Assembly (NCBI GenBank): GCA_028691435.1
Contig: JAQUZG010000005.1
Span: 1-51,581 of the forward strand
Length of the DNA: 51,581 nt
Direction: 5' to 3'
From: Candidatus Iainarchaeum sp.
Lineage (GTDB): Archaea; Iainarchaeota; Iainarchaeia; Iainarchaeales; JAAZKV01
Shown: positions 26,431 to 34,804 of the stretch, one piece after another
Position numbering within the stretch: the first letter of the stretch is position 1
How the letters are laid out: every line of letters begins with the position of its first letter
Position numbers and translations under genes: made by a program
The notes under the pieces: generated by a model
What the model saw: the letters and a program-made list of their open reading frames with translations, nothing else
Told to the model about the DNA's origin: nothing
Database searches by the model: none

Positions 26431-27144
26431 TTATTTAATAGATTCCCAAAGCATAGAATCTTTTGAATTAACAGAGATTCCTTTTGAATTTATTATTAAT
26501 GGATGAGGACTCTTATCATGGTCTGTCCCACGCATCTTTCTAATAAATATACTTCTATTTGGAGGGGTAAATTGTAAATTGATTATTCCATCTACAACAA
26601 ATTCTTCAACACCATATGCTGACAACACGTTTTTTGTTGGAGCAGTTTCAGAAGTTAAAAATGTTGTACATCCAAGAGTCTTTAATTTATCAGTAAATTG
26701 AAATAATGTTGTTCTTAAAATACTTGGATTAAAATATGCTCCAAAAACAGTTGTTGAATCAATAACAAGTCTTTTTGCATTAATTTCTTCAATTTCTTTT
26801 GCAATTTCATCAAGTTGTTCGTCAATTCTTTTTTGAACAGTTTCAAGATCATCAATAGCTGACAAATTAAGTCTATAAATTGTTAACATATTTTGATCTT
26901 GTAATTTTTTAATATCCCATTGAAAATTTTCCATATTCCAAGAAATATCTTTTACATTTCCTTCAAGAGTAACAAATAATCCAGGTTCACCATATTCTAT
27001 TGCCCCATTATATAAATATTGAGTACAAAATATTGTCTTACCAGTCCCTGTTCCACCAGAAACTAAAATATTACTTCCTTTTGGAATACCTCCAAAAGTT
27101 AATTCATCTAAACCAGGAATTCCACTTTTTATTCTTTCAACCAC
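26431..27144 (-). CDS. KaiC-like RecA-superfamily ATPase, single domain
   Basis: The product is about 238 residues. IKSGIPGLDELTFGGIPKGS opens the domain, GGTGTGKT is the Walker A and RLVIDSTTVF the Walker B. This is the one-domain archaeal KaiC/GvpD-like group, which is widespread, often linked to signalling or regulation, and of uncertain job. The ORF track uses the GTG at 27153, but that lies inside the ribosome binding site GGTGAT; the GTG at 27144 (MVERIKSGIPGLDEL) is more likely. It is divergent from scpA. Confidence 0.88.
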   Translation of the reverse strand: MVERIKSGIPGLDELTFGGIPKGSNILVSGGTGTGKTIFCTQYLYNGAIEYGEPGLFVTLEGNVKDISWNMENFQWDIKKLQDQNMLTIYRLNLSAIDDLETVQKRIDEQLDEIAKEIEEINAKRLVIDSTTVFGAYFNPSILRTTLFQFTDKLKTLGCTTFLTSETAPTKNVLSAYGVEEFVVDGIINLQFTPPNRSIFIRKMRGTDHDKSPHPLIINSKGISVNSKDSMLWESIK

Positions 27145-27242
27145 ATCAATCACCTATTATTAGATATAAAACAATTAACTTATATAAATACATTTGTGAA
27201 TTGTTTAGAAAAGAATAAAAATTACTTCGCTCTTATTATATT

Positions 27243-28025
27243 ATGAAGAATAAAATTGATTCAATTGAAATAATTGATAAAAGTTTAAATATTGAAGAAA
27301 ATATGCCAACAGAAAATGCTTATGAACGAGATTATTCTCAAATGGATTTAGTAGACTTAATTGATCAACCAGCATGGAAAACTATTTTAATTGATTTAGT
27401 AAGTAAAGAAAAAATGGATCCCTGGAATATTGATGTTTGTTTATTAACTCAAAAATATTTAGAAAAAATTAATCAACTTGAAAGTAAATGTCTTAGAGTT
27501 CCAGCTAATGCAATACTTGCATGTGCAATATTAGTTAAAACTAAAAGTAAATATTTAAAATTATCTTCAATTGAAGAAGATGAAAAAGAAGAAGAGATCA
27601 ATCCTGAAAAATTACAACTTGAACTTGAAGAATTACCTGATTTGGTTGCAAATAGGCAATTTAGAGAAGGTAAAATAACACTTGATGAACTTGTTGCAAG
27701 TATAGAGGATATAATCCATAAAACAAATCCTAAAAAATCAAACACTAGAAATATTCCAAGAATGGAATTAAATTTTGATACAGTAAATATAGAGGATAAA
27801 ATGGATGAAGTATATACATTAATAAAAAATAAAGTAGATAGCCAAGGAATAGTTTTGTTTGATAATTTGATAGAAAATAATGAATCTGATACTTTAGTAA
27901 ATACTTTTTTACCAGTTCTTTTTTTAATGAATAATCAAAAATTAATTGCTTATCAAGAAGAATTTTTTGGGACAATTTTTATAAAATTGAATGAAGAATT
28001 AGCAAAATTGCAAGAAACTATCTAA
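27243..28025 (+). CDS. scpA: segregation and condensation protein A (kleisin)
   Basis: The 260 residues contain the N-terminal ScpA block WKTILIDLVSKEKMDPWNIDVCLLTQKYLEKI and the following helices RVPANAILACAILVKTKSKYLKL, which contact the SMC neck. An acidic linker (EEDEKEEE) and a short C-terminal winged helix for the SMC head follow. It acts with SMC in chromosome folding. No scpB or smc is in the window. The gene 37 bases downstream is co-oriented and encodes a membrane protein. Confidence 0.87.
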   Translation: MKNKIDSIEIIDKSLNIEENMPTENAYERDYSQMDLVDLIDQPAWKTILIDLVSKEKMDPWNIDVCLLTQKYLEKINQLESKCLRVPANAILACAILVKTKSKYLKLSSIEEDEKEEEINPEKLQLELEELPDLVANRQFREGKITLDELVASIEDIIHKTNPKKSNTRNIPRMELNFDTVNIEDKMDEVYTLIKNKVDSQGIVLFDNLIENNESDTLVNTFLPVLFLMNNQKLIAYQEEFFGTIFIKLNEELAKLQETI

Positions 28026-28062
28026 ACCTAAAATTTAAATACTTCTTTAAAAGTATTAAATT

Positions 28063-28812
28063 ATGAGCAATAAGAAAAAAGTGGAAAAAAAAGTAAAAAC
28101 TAATTCTAAATCTAATAAAAATTTAAAGAATCAAGAAAGAGTTAGAGTAAAAACATTTATTGTTGAAAAACCAGTTTATGTACCTTACAAAGGAAATATG
28201 TCAAGAAATATGAATGAAAATTTTAGAGAAGAAAATGAAGATTATGATTTAAATGATGAAGATAAAGAATATAATGAAAATGATGAATATTCAGTAGTAG
28301 ATTATGATTCTAGTGAAAGTAGATATAGTAAATGGAAAAAAAAGAAATCAATGGAACAATTAAAGAAAAGAAAAGAAGAAATTGAATCTTCAACAAAACA
28401 AATTTTAAATGGAAAAAATAATCAAATGAAAAAAAATGCCGAAATGATTTATGGAAATCCTGACAATGAAGAAGAAATAGATGATCGAGAATTAGATGAA
28501 GAAAATTATGCTGAATCAAATGATTTAGACCCCCCTATTGAAGATGAAGAAAATTATCAAGAAGTTATTCCAAGACAAACCCAACGAATTAGAAGTAATG
28601 GATTATTTAATAATAAGTGGTGGGTTAAAGGAATCATAAAAGGATTTTTAATTTGGGCAGCAATTTATTTAGTTATTTTGTTTCTTCAAGTTTTAAAATT
28701 AGTTTCTATTGAAAATCCAAATTTTTGGATATTATGGTTAATTATGTTAACTTTAACTATGGCATCAATAGAAAAGATAACTGAAAATATAAAAAATAAA
28801 AAGTTGTTTTAA
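28063..28812 (+). CDS. charged protein with C-terminal membrane segments
   Basis: The 249 residues have a Lys-rich start, a long acidic and Asn/Tyr-rich region (about 50-180, NENFREENEDYDLNDEDKEY), and two hydrophobic segments at the end (about 190-212 and 220-240). No family is recognised. It follows scpA in the same direction. A tail-anchored protein with a long cytoplasmic charged arm is what the sequence shows. It ends on a TTAA tetranucleotide shared as stop codon with the opposing glutaredoxin gene. Confidence 0.65.
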   Translation: MSNKKKVEKKVKTNSKSNKNLKNQERVRVKTFIVEKPVYVPYKGNMSRNMNENFREENEDYDLNDEDKEYNENDEYSVVDYDSSESRYSKWKKKKSMEQLKKRKEEIESSTKQILNGKNNQMKKNAEMIYGNPDNEEEIDDRELDEENYAESNDLDPPIEDEENYQEVIPRQTQRIRSNGLFNNKWWVKGIIKGFLIWAAIYLVILFLQVLKLVSIENPNFWILWLIMLTLTMASIEKITENIKNKKLF

Positions 28813-29054
28813 ATTAATTTTTTTGATTTTAAAACTTCTTCTATTTTTGCTCTATCAAAACCAATAATTATTTCATCATCAATTTCAATAACTGGAACAC
28901 CAGATTGCCCACTTTTTTCAATCATTTTTTTTGCTTTATCATGATCAATTCCAACATTGATATCTTCATAAGAAACTTTTTTTGATTTTAGCCAATCTTT
29001 AACCATAACACAGTACGGACACATTGTTGTAGAATAAACAATAATTTTAGACAT
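28809..29054 (-). CDS. glutaredoxin-like protein
   Basis: The 81 residues form a minimal thioredoxin-fold glutaredoxin with the redox motif MCPYC near residue 12, the cis-Pro block SGVPVIEIDDE, and a C-terminal GFDRAKIEEVL helix. It would reduce disulfides, perhaps taking electrons from the thioredoxin reductase at 33801. A clear GGTGAT ribosome binding site lies before the ATG. The stop codon shares the TTAA tetranucleotide with the opposing gene. Confidence 0.88.
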   Translation of the reverse strand: MSKIIVYSTTMCPYCVMVKDWLKSKKVSYEDINVGIDHDKAKKMIEKSGQSGVPVIEIDDEIIIGFDRAKIEEVLKSKKLI

Positions 29055-29127
29055 ATAACATCACCTAAATAATAGGGAATAAAAGAAATATAAAAGTAAT
29101 TGATAAAATGAAAAAAAGTTTGTTTTT

Positions 29128-29253
29128 GGGAGCAGAGGGGGTGTCACAAATAACATGTGTTGGTACTCTAACCGAGTTAAGTTACACCCCGTAACTCTTT
29201 TCACATAGTTTTTCTATGCATAATTATAGTTATGATGCCCTAGTTAATAAAAA
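29128..29253. ncRNA. candidate structured RNA in a GC-rich island
   Basis: This 126-base block is much richer in G and C than the rest of the intergenic DNA. GGGGTGT (29138-29144) pairs with ACACCCC (29184-29190) and encloses two hairpins, CACA/TGTG and ACTC/GAGT, forming a three-way junction. A third hairpin CATAG/CTATG lies outside. On the minus strand a TTTTAAAA box stands about 25 bases before the GGGCATC end and seven T follow the other end, favouring minus-strand transcription, but the plus strand cannot be excluded. It is neither a normal tRNA nor a convincing 5S rRNA. Confidence 0.45.
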
Positions 29254-29327
29254 TTATTGTTTTAAAAGCAAACTAAAAAATCAAAAAAAGTTAGTAAAAT
29301 ATATCATTAAAATTAGATAAAAATAGA

Positions 29328-29996
29328 CTATTTTTTAAAAATTTTTAGACAAATATTTGAATTATTATCAAATTTTTTATTTAGAAAACAATTATCACAT
29401 TTTGGATTTATTGCTGTGCATAAATTTCTTCCATGTGTAATAAATAGTTTATTTATATTTGGCCAATCAATTTTCTTATAAATTTTTTTTAAGTCTTTTT
29501 CAACATCATTTGCATTTTTAGATTTTGATAAACCAAATCTTCTTGACAATCTAAATACATGAGTATCAACAGCAATGCCCTCAACAATCCCTTTATTTAA
29601 TAAAATTAAATTCGCTGTTTTTCTTCCAACCCCTGGTAAAGAAATTAAATCAGACATATTAAGTGGAATCTTTGAATTAAATTTCGATTTAATTATTAAA
29701 AAGCAAGAAATAATGTTTTTTGCTTTTTGTTTATAAAACCCAGTGGAATAAATTTCTTTTTCAAAAACTTGCTTTTTTGCATTAGCAAAATCATTTACGG
29801 TTTTATATTTTTTAAATAATTTTTTTGTAACTTTATTTATCTGGTTATCTGTGCTTTGTGCTGAAAGAATAATCGCCACTAGCATTTGTGCATCAGTAGA
29901 ATAATTTAAAAATAAATTTGGAACAAATCCATAATTTTTTTTAAGTAAAAAAAGAATTTTTTTAGCTCTTAATTTTTTGTGTTCAACTAATTCCAT
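29328..29996 (-). CDS. nth: endonuclease III (DNA glycosylase/AP lyase)
   Basis: The HhH-GPD fold is complete: ILSAQSTDNQINKVTKKLF, the helix-hairpin-helix LPGVGRKTANLILL with the catalytic Lys region, and VDTHVFRLSRRFGL with the catalytic Asp. The iron-sulfur loop reads C-x6-C-x2-C-x12-C; the last spacing is normally x5. The enzyme removes oxidised pyrimidines. The ATG at 29996 (MELVEHKKLRAKK) fits family N-termini better than the ORF-track start at 30032. It is co-oriented 70 bases after dinB, so a repair operon is likely. Confidence 0.92.
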   Translation of the reverse strand: MELVEHKKLRAKKILFLLKKNYGFVPNLFLNYSTDAQMLVAIILSAQSTDNQINKVTKKLFKKYKTVNDFANAKKQVFEKEIYSTGFYKQKAKNIISCFLIIKSKFNSKIPLNMSDLISLPGVGRKTANLILLNKGIVEGIAVDTHVFRLSRRFGLSKSKNANDVEKDLKKIYKKIDWPNINKLFITHGRNLCTAINPKCDNCFLNKKFDNNSNICLKIFKK

Positions 29997-30066
29997 AAAA
30001 AAAACCCAAATAATATAATAAATATTCAACAATTTTTTAATTTCATATTATATAAAATTAATTTAA

Positions 30067-31140
30067 TTAAAATTCAAATAATTTTTTTTGAGCTCCAAAA
30101 TCAATATTGAAGTTTGATACTTTTACCCCAATTCTACGTATCGCGAACTTATATTCATCAAGATATTCTTTTAACAATAAATATTCAATTTCTTTAAGTT
30201 TTGAGACAGAAATAAAATCATTAATTGTTTTAGATTTTGTAATTGTTTCAAATTTTGAATTAATAATAATTAACGAACAAGTTCTAAAAGATTTTTTTGA
30301 TTTGTTAACTTCAACAGATATTAAATCACACATAAGATAAAGAGTTGGTAAAATTTCTTCTAAAATAAGCGAATCTTTTTTTAAAGTCATTAATTTTGAG
30401 ATTTGTTGTTTTTCTCTATTTGAAATAACTAATCTATCATCAACTCCATTTACAAAAGAAAAAAAAGTTTTTGCTTTTGCTTGACCAAGAATAACAATTA
30501 ATTCGTCTAAAGATTTATTATTTAAATCAAGAATTTGCTTTACTCCAATTTTGTTTAAATTATCTTTTATTTTTTCACCAACCCCTGGAAGTAAGTCAAT
30601 AGGTTTATTTTTTAAATAATTTAAATAATCTGGCTTTTTTATAACATATAATCCATCAGGTTTTTTTTCATTAGATGCCATTTTTGCTAAAAATTTATTA
30701 AATGAAATCCCAACTGAACAAGTTAACCCAGTTTCTGATTTTATTCTTTCTTTAATTTTTTTTACAATTTCAACTGATTTATCAAAACCTTCATTATTAG
30801 TCAAATCGATATATGCTTCATCTATAGAAACTTGTTCAACATTTTCTAAAAAATAATCAATTATTTCAAAAACTTTTTTTGAAATTTCTTCATAATAATC
30901 TTTATCTGATTTTATAAACACAGTATTTTTATCAGCTAATCTTTTTGCAAGACTAAAAGGCATACCTGAAGAAATTTTTAGTTTTCTTGCTAAATAATTA
31001 GAAGTTGCAACTACTCCACTCCCCTCTCTAATTGTTTCCACAAAAATAACAACAGGCTTGTTTTTTAATTCAGGATTTTTTATAATTTCACACTGAGCAT
31101 AAAAATAATCAATGTCAATTAACCCAATTATCTTATCCAT
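30067..31140 (-). CDS. dinB: DNA polymerase IV (Y-family)
   Basis: The 357 residues contain the catalytic carboxylates in IGLIDIDYFYAQCE and VSIDEAYIDLT, the steric-gate Tyr region (DIDYFYAQ), and LPGVGEKIKDNLNKIG in the thumb. The little-finger domain occupies roughly 240-345. The C-terminus AQKKLFEF is a PIP-box-like PCNA-binding peptide. It copies past damaged bases. It precedes nth on the same strand, and the MBL exonuclease at 20662 ends with the same peptide. Confidence 0.95.
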   Translation of the reverse strand: MDKIIGLIDIDYFYAQCEIIKNPELKNKPVVIFVETIREGSGVVATSNYLARKLKISSGMPFSLAKRLADKNTVFIKSDKDYYEEISKKVFEIIDYFLENVEQVSIDEAYIDLTNNEGFDKSVEIVKKIKERIKSETGLTCSVGISFNKFLAKMASNEKKPDGLYVIKKPDYLNYLKNKPIDLLPGVGEKIKDNLNKIGVKQILDLNNKSLDELIVILGQAKAKTFFSFVNGVDDRLVISNREKQQISKLMTLKKDSLILEEILPTLYLMCDLISVEVNKSKKSFRTCSLIIINSKFETITKSKTINDFISVSKLKEIEYLLLKEYLDEYKFAIRRIGVKVSNFNIDFGAQKKLFEF

Positions 31141-31205
31141 AATAAAATTATATAAAGAAAATTTAATTAAGTAATCTTTAAATTAGATAAAACATATAAT
31201 TTATT

Positions 31206-31682
31206 ATGGGAAAAATAAATATAGAAGACGAATTAATGTCAAAAATACCAAATTCAACAGAAACAAAAAGAGTTAACTCCAAATTTGATATAGAAAAATA
31301 CACTAATCAAAAAAAACCAAATAATTCAGATTTTATAAAACCAAAAATACCTTATTCGGTAGTTAAACGATATGAAGAGCAATTTGGGAAAAAAAAATTA
31401 AAAAAAGCAATAAAATTTTTTATAATTTCATTTATATTTATTTTTTTAATATTGAATTTAAGATTTGGATTAATGCAAGAAATTGATAATAATAATCAAA
31501 TTAAAATAACAAACATGACTACTGAAAAGATTACAAATTTAAGTATAATTAGATTATCTGACTTAAATCAAGTTTTTTATAAAGATATACTTAATAAAAA
31601 AGAGTCAATAATATTTGATCAAAATAAAGGACTATATCTTGTTTTTTCAAATAAATTTATTCCAATAATTATTTCAAAATAG
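31206..31682 (+). CDS. single-span membrane protein, unknown
   Basis: The 158 residues comprise a charged N-terminal half, probably cytoplasmic, one membrane segment (about 76-95, IKFFIISFIFIFLILNLRFG) and a short C-terminal domain of about 60 residues with beta character (QIKITNMTTEKITNLSIIRL). No family is recognised. The 31717 gene follows in the same direction after 34 bases, and both encode membrane proteins. Confidence 0.6.
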   Translation: MGKINIEDELMSKIPNSTETKRVNSKFDIEKYTNQKKPNNSDFIKPKIPYSVVKRYEEQFGKKKLKKAIKFFIISFIFIFLILNLRFGLMQEIDNNNQIKITNMTTEKITNLSIIRLSDLNQVFYKDILNKKESIIFDQNKGLYLVFSNKFIPIIISK

Positions 31683-31716
31683 AAAGTTATAATAATATTA
31701 ATAAAGTGATATAGAT

Positions 31717-32424
31717 ATGATTGAAAATTTATTAAAAAGAAATAATTCATCACAAGATAATTATCAAGCCCCGTCACAGGGTGAAACTAGTATAATAAAA
31801 GTTATTCAGAAAATGGTTAGAGAAAACGAACCTGAAGAAAAAATCATTTCAACTTTAAAATCTTTAAATGTTAATGAAGATCAAGCAAAAAGATTACTTT
31901 TGATTGCACAAGCCGATACTTTTACATTACTTAGTTCAGAAATTAATAAAATGATGAAAGAAGAATTAGATATAAAAAAAGTTGAATTAAAAAATGAAAT
32001 TACAAAATATAATATTGAAGAATTTAATAAAGAAAAAGACAATTATAAGAAAGAGCTAAAAGAAAATATGAATTTGTTTAGAAAAGATTTGGAACAAAAT
32101 GTAAAAGAAATTGAAGATAGAAATAAAGAAACTATTCAAAAAATTGCTCAGATCAATGACAAATTAGAAATAAAAACTCAAGAAAATGAAAAAGAAATTT
32201 TAGAATTAAAAACTAATTTTGATGAAGCTAAATTAAAAGGAATAAAATTAAAAAATACTTTAAGTAGAACAATTCTCACTATTTTTGCGATTATTTGTTT
32301 TATTAGCGCAGTAGCATTTATTGGATTAAATTTTACTATTGAATTTAATTTTGATTTTATTACTAGTGCAATAGTTTTGGCTTTTGTTGGATCAATAATA
32401 ATTTATTTCATGACAAATATCTAA
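31717..32424 (+). CDS. coiled-coil protein with C-terminal membrane hairpin
   Basis: The 235 residues have a UBA/CUE-like helical N-terminus (IIKVIQKMVRENEPEEKIISTLKSLNVNEDQAKRLL), a long coiled coil (about 75-175), and two closely spaced membrane segments at the end (about 183-207 and 212-232). The layout suggests a coiled coil held on the inner membrane face. Function is unknown. A GTGAT ribosome binding site lies before the ATG. Confidence 0.65.
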   Translation: MIENLLKRNNSSQDNYQAPSQGETSIIKVIQKMVRENEPEEKIISTLKSLNVNEDQAKRLLLIAQADTFTLLSSEINKMMKEELDIKKVELKNEITKYNIEEFNKEKDNYKKELKENMNLFRKDLEQNVKEIEDRNKETIQKIAQINDKLEIKTQENEKEILELKTNFDEAKLKGIKLKNTLSRTILTIFAIICFISAVAFIGLNFTIEFNFDFITSAIVLAFVGSIIIYFMTNI

Positions 32425-32484
32425 TTAGAAAAATATTAAACTTAAATATTAACATTTTTATTCATTTTTAATTAAATAATTTTT

Positions 32485-33270
32485 ATGAAATATACTAATA
32501 GCCAAATAGAAAATGAAAAAAGTGTTAAAAGTCTTTATGAAAAATATCCTTATCCAAATAAAGGAATTAATTCTAAAAAAGATGCATTAAGATACATTAA
32601 GTGGATATCTCAAATTTTTAACAAAGACTTAAATTTTTGGAAAAATAAAAATGTGCTTGAACTTGGTTGTGGAACTGGAGAATTAGCAAATAGTTTAGCA
32701 CTTTTTGGTGCAAATGTAAAAGCAATTGACTTATCAAAATCTTCAATTAATAAGGCAAAAGAAACATCAAAAAAATTAAATACCAAAATTAATTTTTTAA
32801 ATGAAAATATATTAAAATTTAAAGATAATAAAAAATATGATGTGGTTATTGCTCTTGGATCTTTGCATCACACAGTTGATGCAAAAAAAGGATTTGTAAT
32901 TGCAACGAATCATTTAGATAAAAATGGAATAATAATTGTTGGAATTTATAACAAATATTCCAGATTTAGACATCGATTAAAAAGAATAGTCCTTAGAATA
33001 TTTGCTGGGAAAGATATTGACAAAAGAATTAATCTTGGAAAAAAATTATTTAAAACAAATAATAGCCCGTCTTGGCTGGCTGATAAATATGGACAAACAC
33101 ACGAATCATACCATTCAATAAATGAGATTCTAAAATGGTTTAATCAGAACAATATTGAATTTATTGCTTCAAAACCTAAATTTAATACACCAATTATTGA
33201 TGAAATAAGATGGTTAATTAAAAAAGAAAATGCTTTTTTTGTAATGATCGGACAAAAGAAAAGTATTTAA
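32485..33270 (+). CDS. class I SAM-dependent methyltransferase
   Basis: The 261 residues carry motif I as VLELGCGTGELANSLALFG, the acidic residue in VKAIDLSKSSINKAKE, and motif IV as YDVVIALGSLHHTVD. An N-terminal SLYEKYPYPN segment is common in this methyltransferase group. The substrate is not deducible. It precedes the DUF1858 protein by 23 bases on the same strand, so the two may be co-transcribed. Confidence 0.85.
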   Translation: MKYTNSQIENEKSVKSLYEKYPYPNKGINSKKDALRYIKWISQIFNKDLNFWKNKNVLELGCGTGELANSLALFGANVKAIDLSKSSINKAKETSKKLNTKINFLNENILKFKDNKKYDVVIALGSLHHTVDAKKGFVIATNHLDKNGIIIVGIYNKYSRFRHRLKRIVLRIFAGKDIDKRINLGKKLFKTNNSPSWLADKYGQTHESYHSINEILKWFNQNNIEFIASKPKFNTPIIDEIRWLIKKENAFFVMIGQKKSI

Positions 33271-33293
33271 TTGAATGTGTCAATGAAATCCAT

Positions 33294-33767
33294 ATGGTTT
33301 CAAAAAAAATTAATTTAATGGAATTGATTGATAAACATCCTGAAACTGGATATGTTTTGTCAAGTGAAGGTCTTGGTTGTGCAGGCTGCCATGCTTCAGC
33401 AAATGAAACTGTTGAAGAAGGTGCAAAGGCACATGGAAAAACAAATGAAGAAATAAAAGATTTAATGAACAAAATAAACCAACGAATAAAATTATTTAAT
33501 ACGCTTGAAAAAATTCAATTTAGTGAAAAAGCAATTAGTGAATTAAAAGAAAGATTAAATAAAAGTAAGATGAAATATGTTCGAATTTTTCCTTCATATG
33601 GTGGGTTTGATTTTGATACTACAATGAAAATATTAGAAAAAGATATTATGGTCAATAAAGAACCAAAAATAATTGTTAATAAAAAACTTGAAAGATTCTT
33701 AAGAGGGATAACAATTGATTTTAATGAAAATGATTTTATTGCTAAAAGAAAAGAAATTAAAGAATAA
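33294..33767 (+). CDS. DUF1858 domain fused to a Cys-less A-type-like domain
   Basis: Residues about 1-65 match DUF1858 (hybrid-cluster-associated disulfide domain): LMELIDKHPETGYVLSSEGLGCAGCHASANETVEEGAKAHG, with the CxxC of a redox or iron-sulfur scaffold role. Residues about 75-150 have the order of strands and helices of an A-type iron-sulfur carrier (FSEKAISELKERL, KYVRIFPSYGGFDFDTTM, PKIIVNKKLERFL), but all three cluster Cys are missing. The domain join looks unusual. A redox role beside the thioredoxin reductase gene is plausible. Confidence 0.65.
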   Translation: MVSKKINLMELIDKHPETGYVLSSEGLGCAGCHASANETVEEGAKAHGKTNEEIKDLMNKINQRIKLFNTLEKIQFSEKAISELKERLNKSKMKYVRIFPSYGGFDFDTTMKILEKDIMVNKEPKIIVNKKLERFLRGITIDFNENDFIAKRKEIKE

Positions 33768-33800
33768 ACAAATTGATAACTAATTTTAAAAATTATAAAA

Positions 33801-34697
33801 TTATTTTTTTGAATTTATATAAAACATTGCAGAATGTGCAGCTTTTGCACCTTCACTTGCAGAAGTGATTATTTGCATTAACTCTTTTTTTATACAATCT
33901 CCGGCAGCATAAATTCCAGATTGGTTTGTTTGCATTTTTTCATCAACAATAATTCTTCCAGTTTCATCTTTTTTTACATTTACAATTTCAGTATTTGGAA
34001 CACTTCCAATAAAAATAAATGCTCCATCACAATCTATTTGATAATTTTTTCCAGAATTTTCTTTTAGATTAATTTTTTCAAGTTTATCTTTTCCTTCAAA
34101 AGATAAAACTGAAGTGTTTGTTAATATTTCAATACCTTCTAAATTAGAAGTAATTGCTTTATCAGCCATAATTTCTTTTGATGAAATTAAATAAGTTTTT
34201 TTTGCCACAGTTGACAAATATTTTGCTTCTTCTACTGCTCTATTATCACTGCCAATAACAGCAACAATTTTTTCATTATACATCGGCCCATCACATGTTG
34301 CACAAAAATGAATTCCTTTATTTAATAATTCTTTTTCGCCTGGAACTTTAAGCCATTTTGATTTTGAACCAACTGCAATAATTATTGTTTTTGATTCAAT
34401 TTGGTTACCTTGCAAAATAAGATTAAAATTTGAATTTTCCACTTGTTTAATTTCAATAACTTGATTTAATTCTATTTCAGTTCCAGAATTTACTGCATGA
34501 TCTTTAAATTTCATCATTAGTTCCATACCATTAATGTTTTCTATACCTGGCCAATTTTCTACATGTGATGCTAATGAAGCTGTTCCACCATAAAGTCCTT
34601 TTTCAATAATTATTGTTTTTAGACCATATCGTGATGCATAAATCCCAGCGGTTAAACCAGCTGGACCAGCACCAATAATTGCAACATCATAAATCAT
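33801..34697 (-). CDS. trxB: thioredoxin reductase-like flavoprotein
   Basis: The 298 residues have the FAD site IIGAGPAGLTAGIYASRYG, the redox Cys pair HFCATCDGP, a second dinucleotide site and the C-terminal FAD block GIYAAGDC. In the second nucleotide site the usual GGGxSA is GSDNRA, and the HRRxxxR motif that holds the NADPH phosphate reads LISSKEIMADK. It may therefore use NADH or another electron donor. It is convergent with the DUF1858 fusion gene. Confidence 0.9.
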   Translation of the reverse strand: MIYDVAIIGAGPAGLTAGIYASRYGLKTIIIEKGLYGGTASLASHVENWPGIENINGMELMMKFKDHAVNSGTEIELNQVIEIKQVENSNFNLILQGNQIESKTIIIAVGSKSKWLKVPGEKELLNKGIHFCATCDGPMYNEKIVAVIGSDNRAVEEAKYLSTVAKKTYLISSKEIMADKAITSNLEGIEILTNTSVLSFEGKDKLEKINLKENSGKNYQIDCDGAFIFIGSVPNTEIVNVKKDETGRIIVDEKMQTNQSGIYAAGDCIKKELMQIITSASEGAKAAHSAMFYINSKK

Positions 34698-34804
34698 AAT
34701 TTATAATTAGTGGAGGTTATTAAATAAATTTCGGTTGAAAAGAAAAAAATGTCCTAAAATAAGTGAGAAATTAATTTATTAAATTAACTTAATATATAAT
34801 AATT

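Noticed and set aside
29128-29253. Reading the GC-rich island as a 5S rRNA (plus strand) or a tRNA (minus strand)
   Set aside because: Only the loop-B-like GAGTTAAG and one stem resemble 5S, while the loop E region does not fit. The tRNA reading lacks any T arm and a proper anticodon loop.
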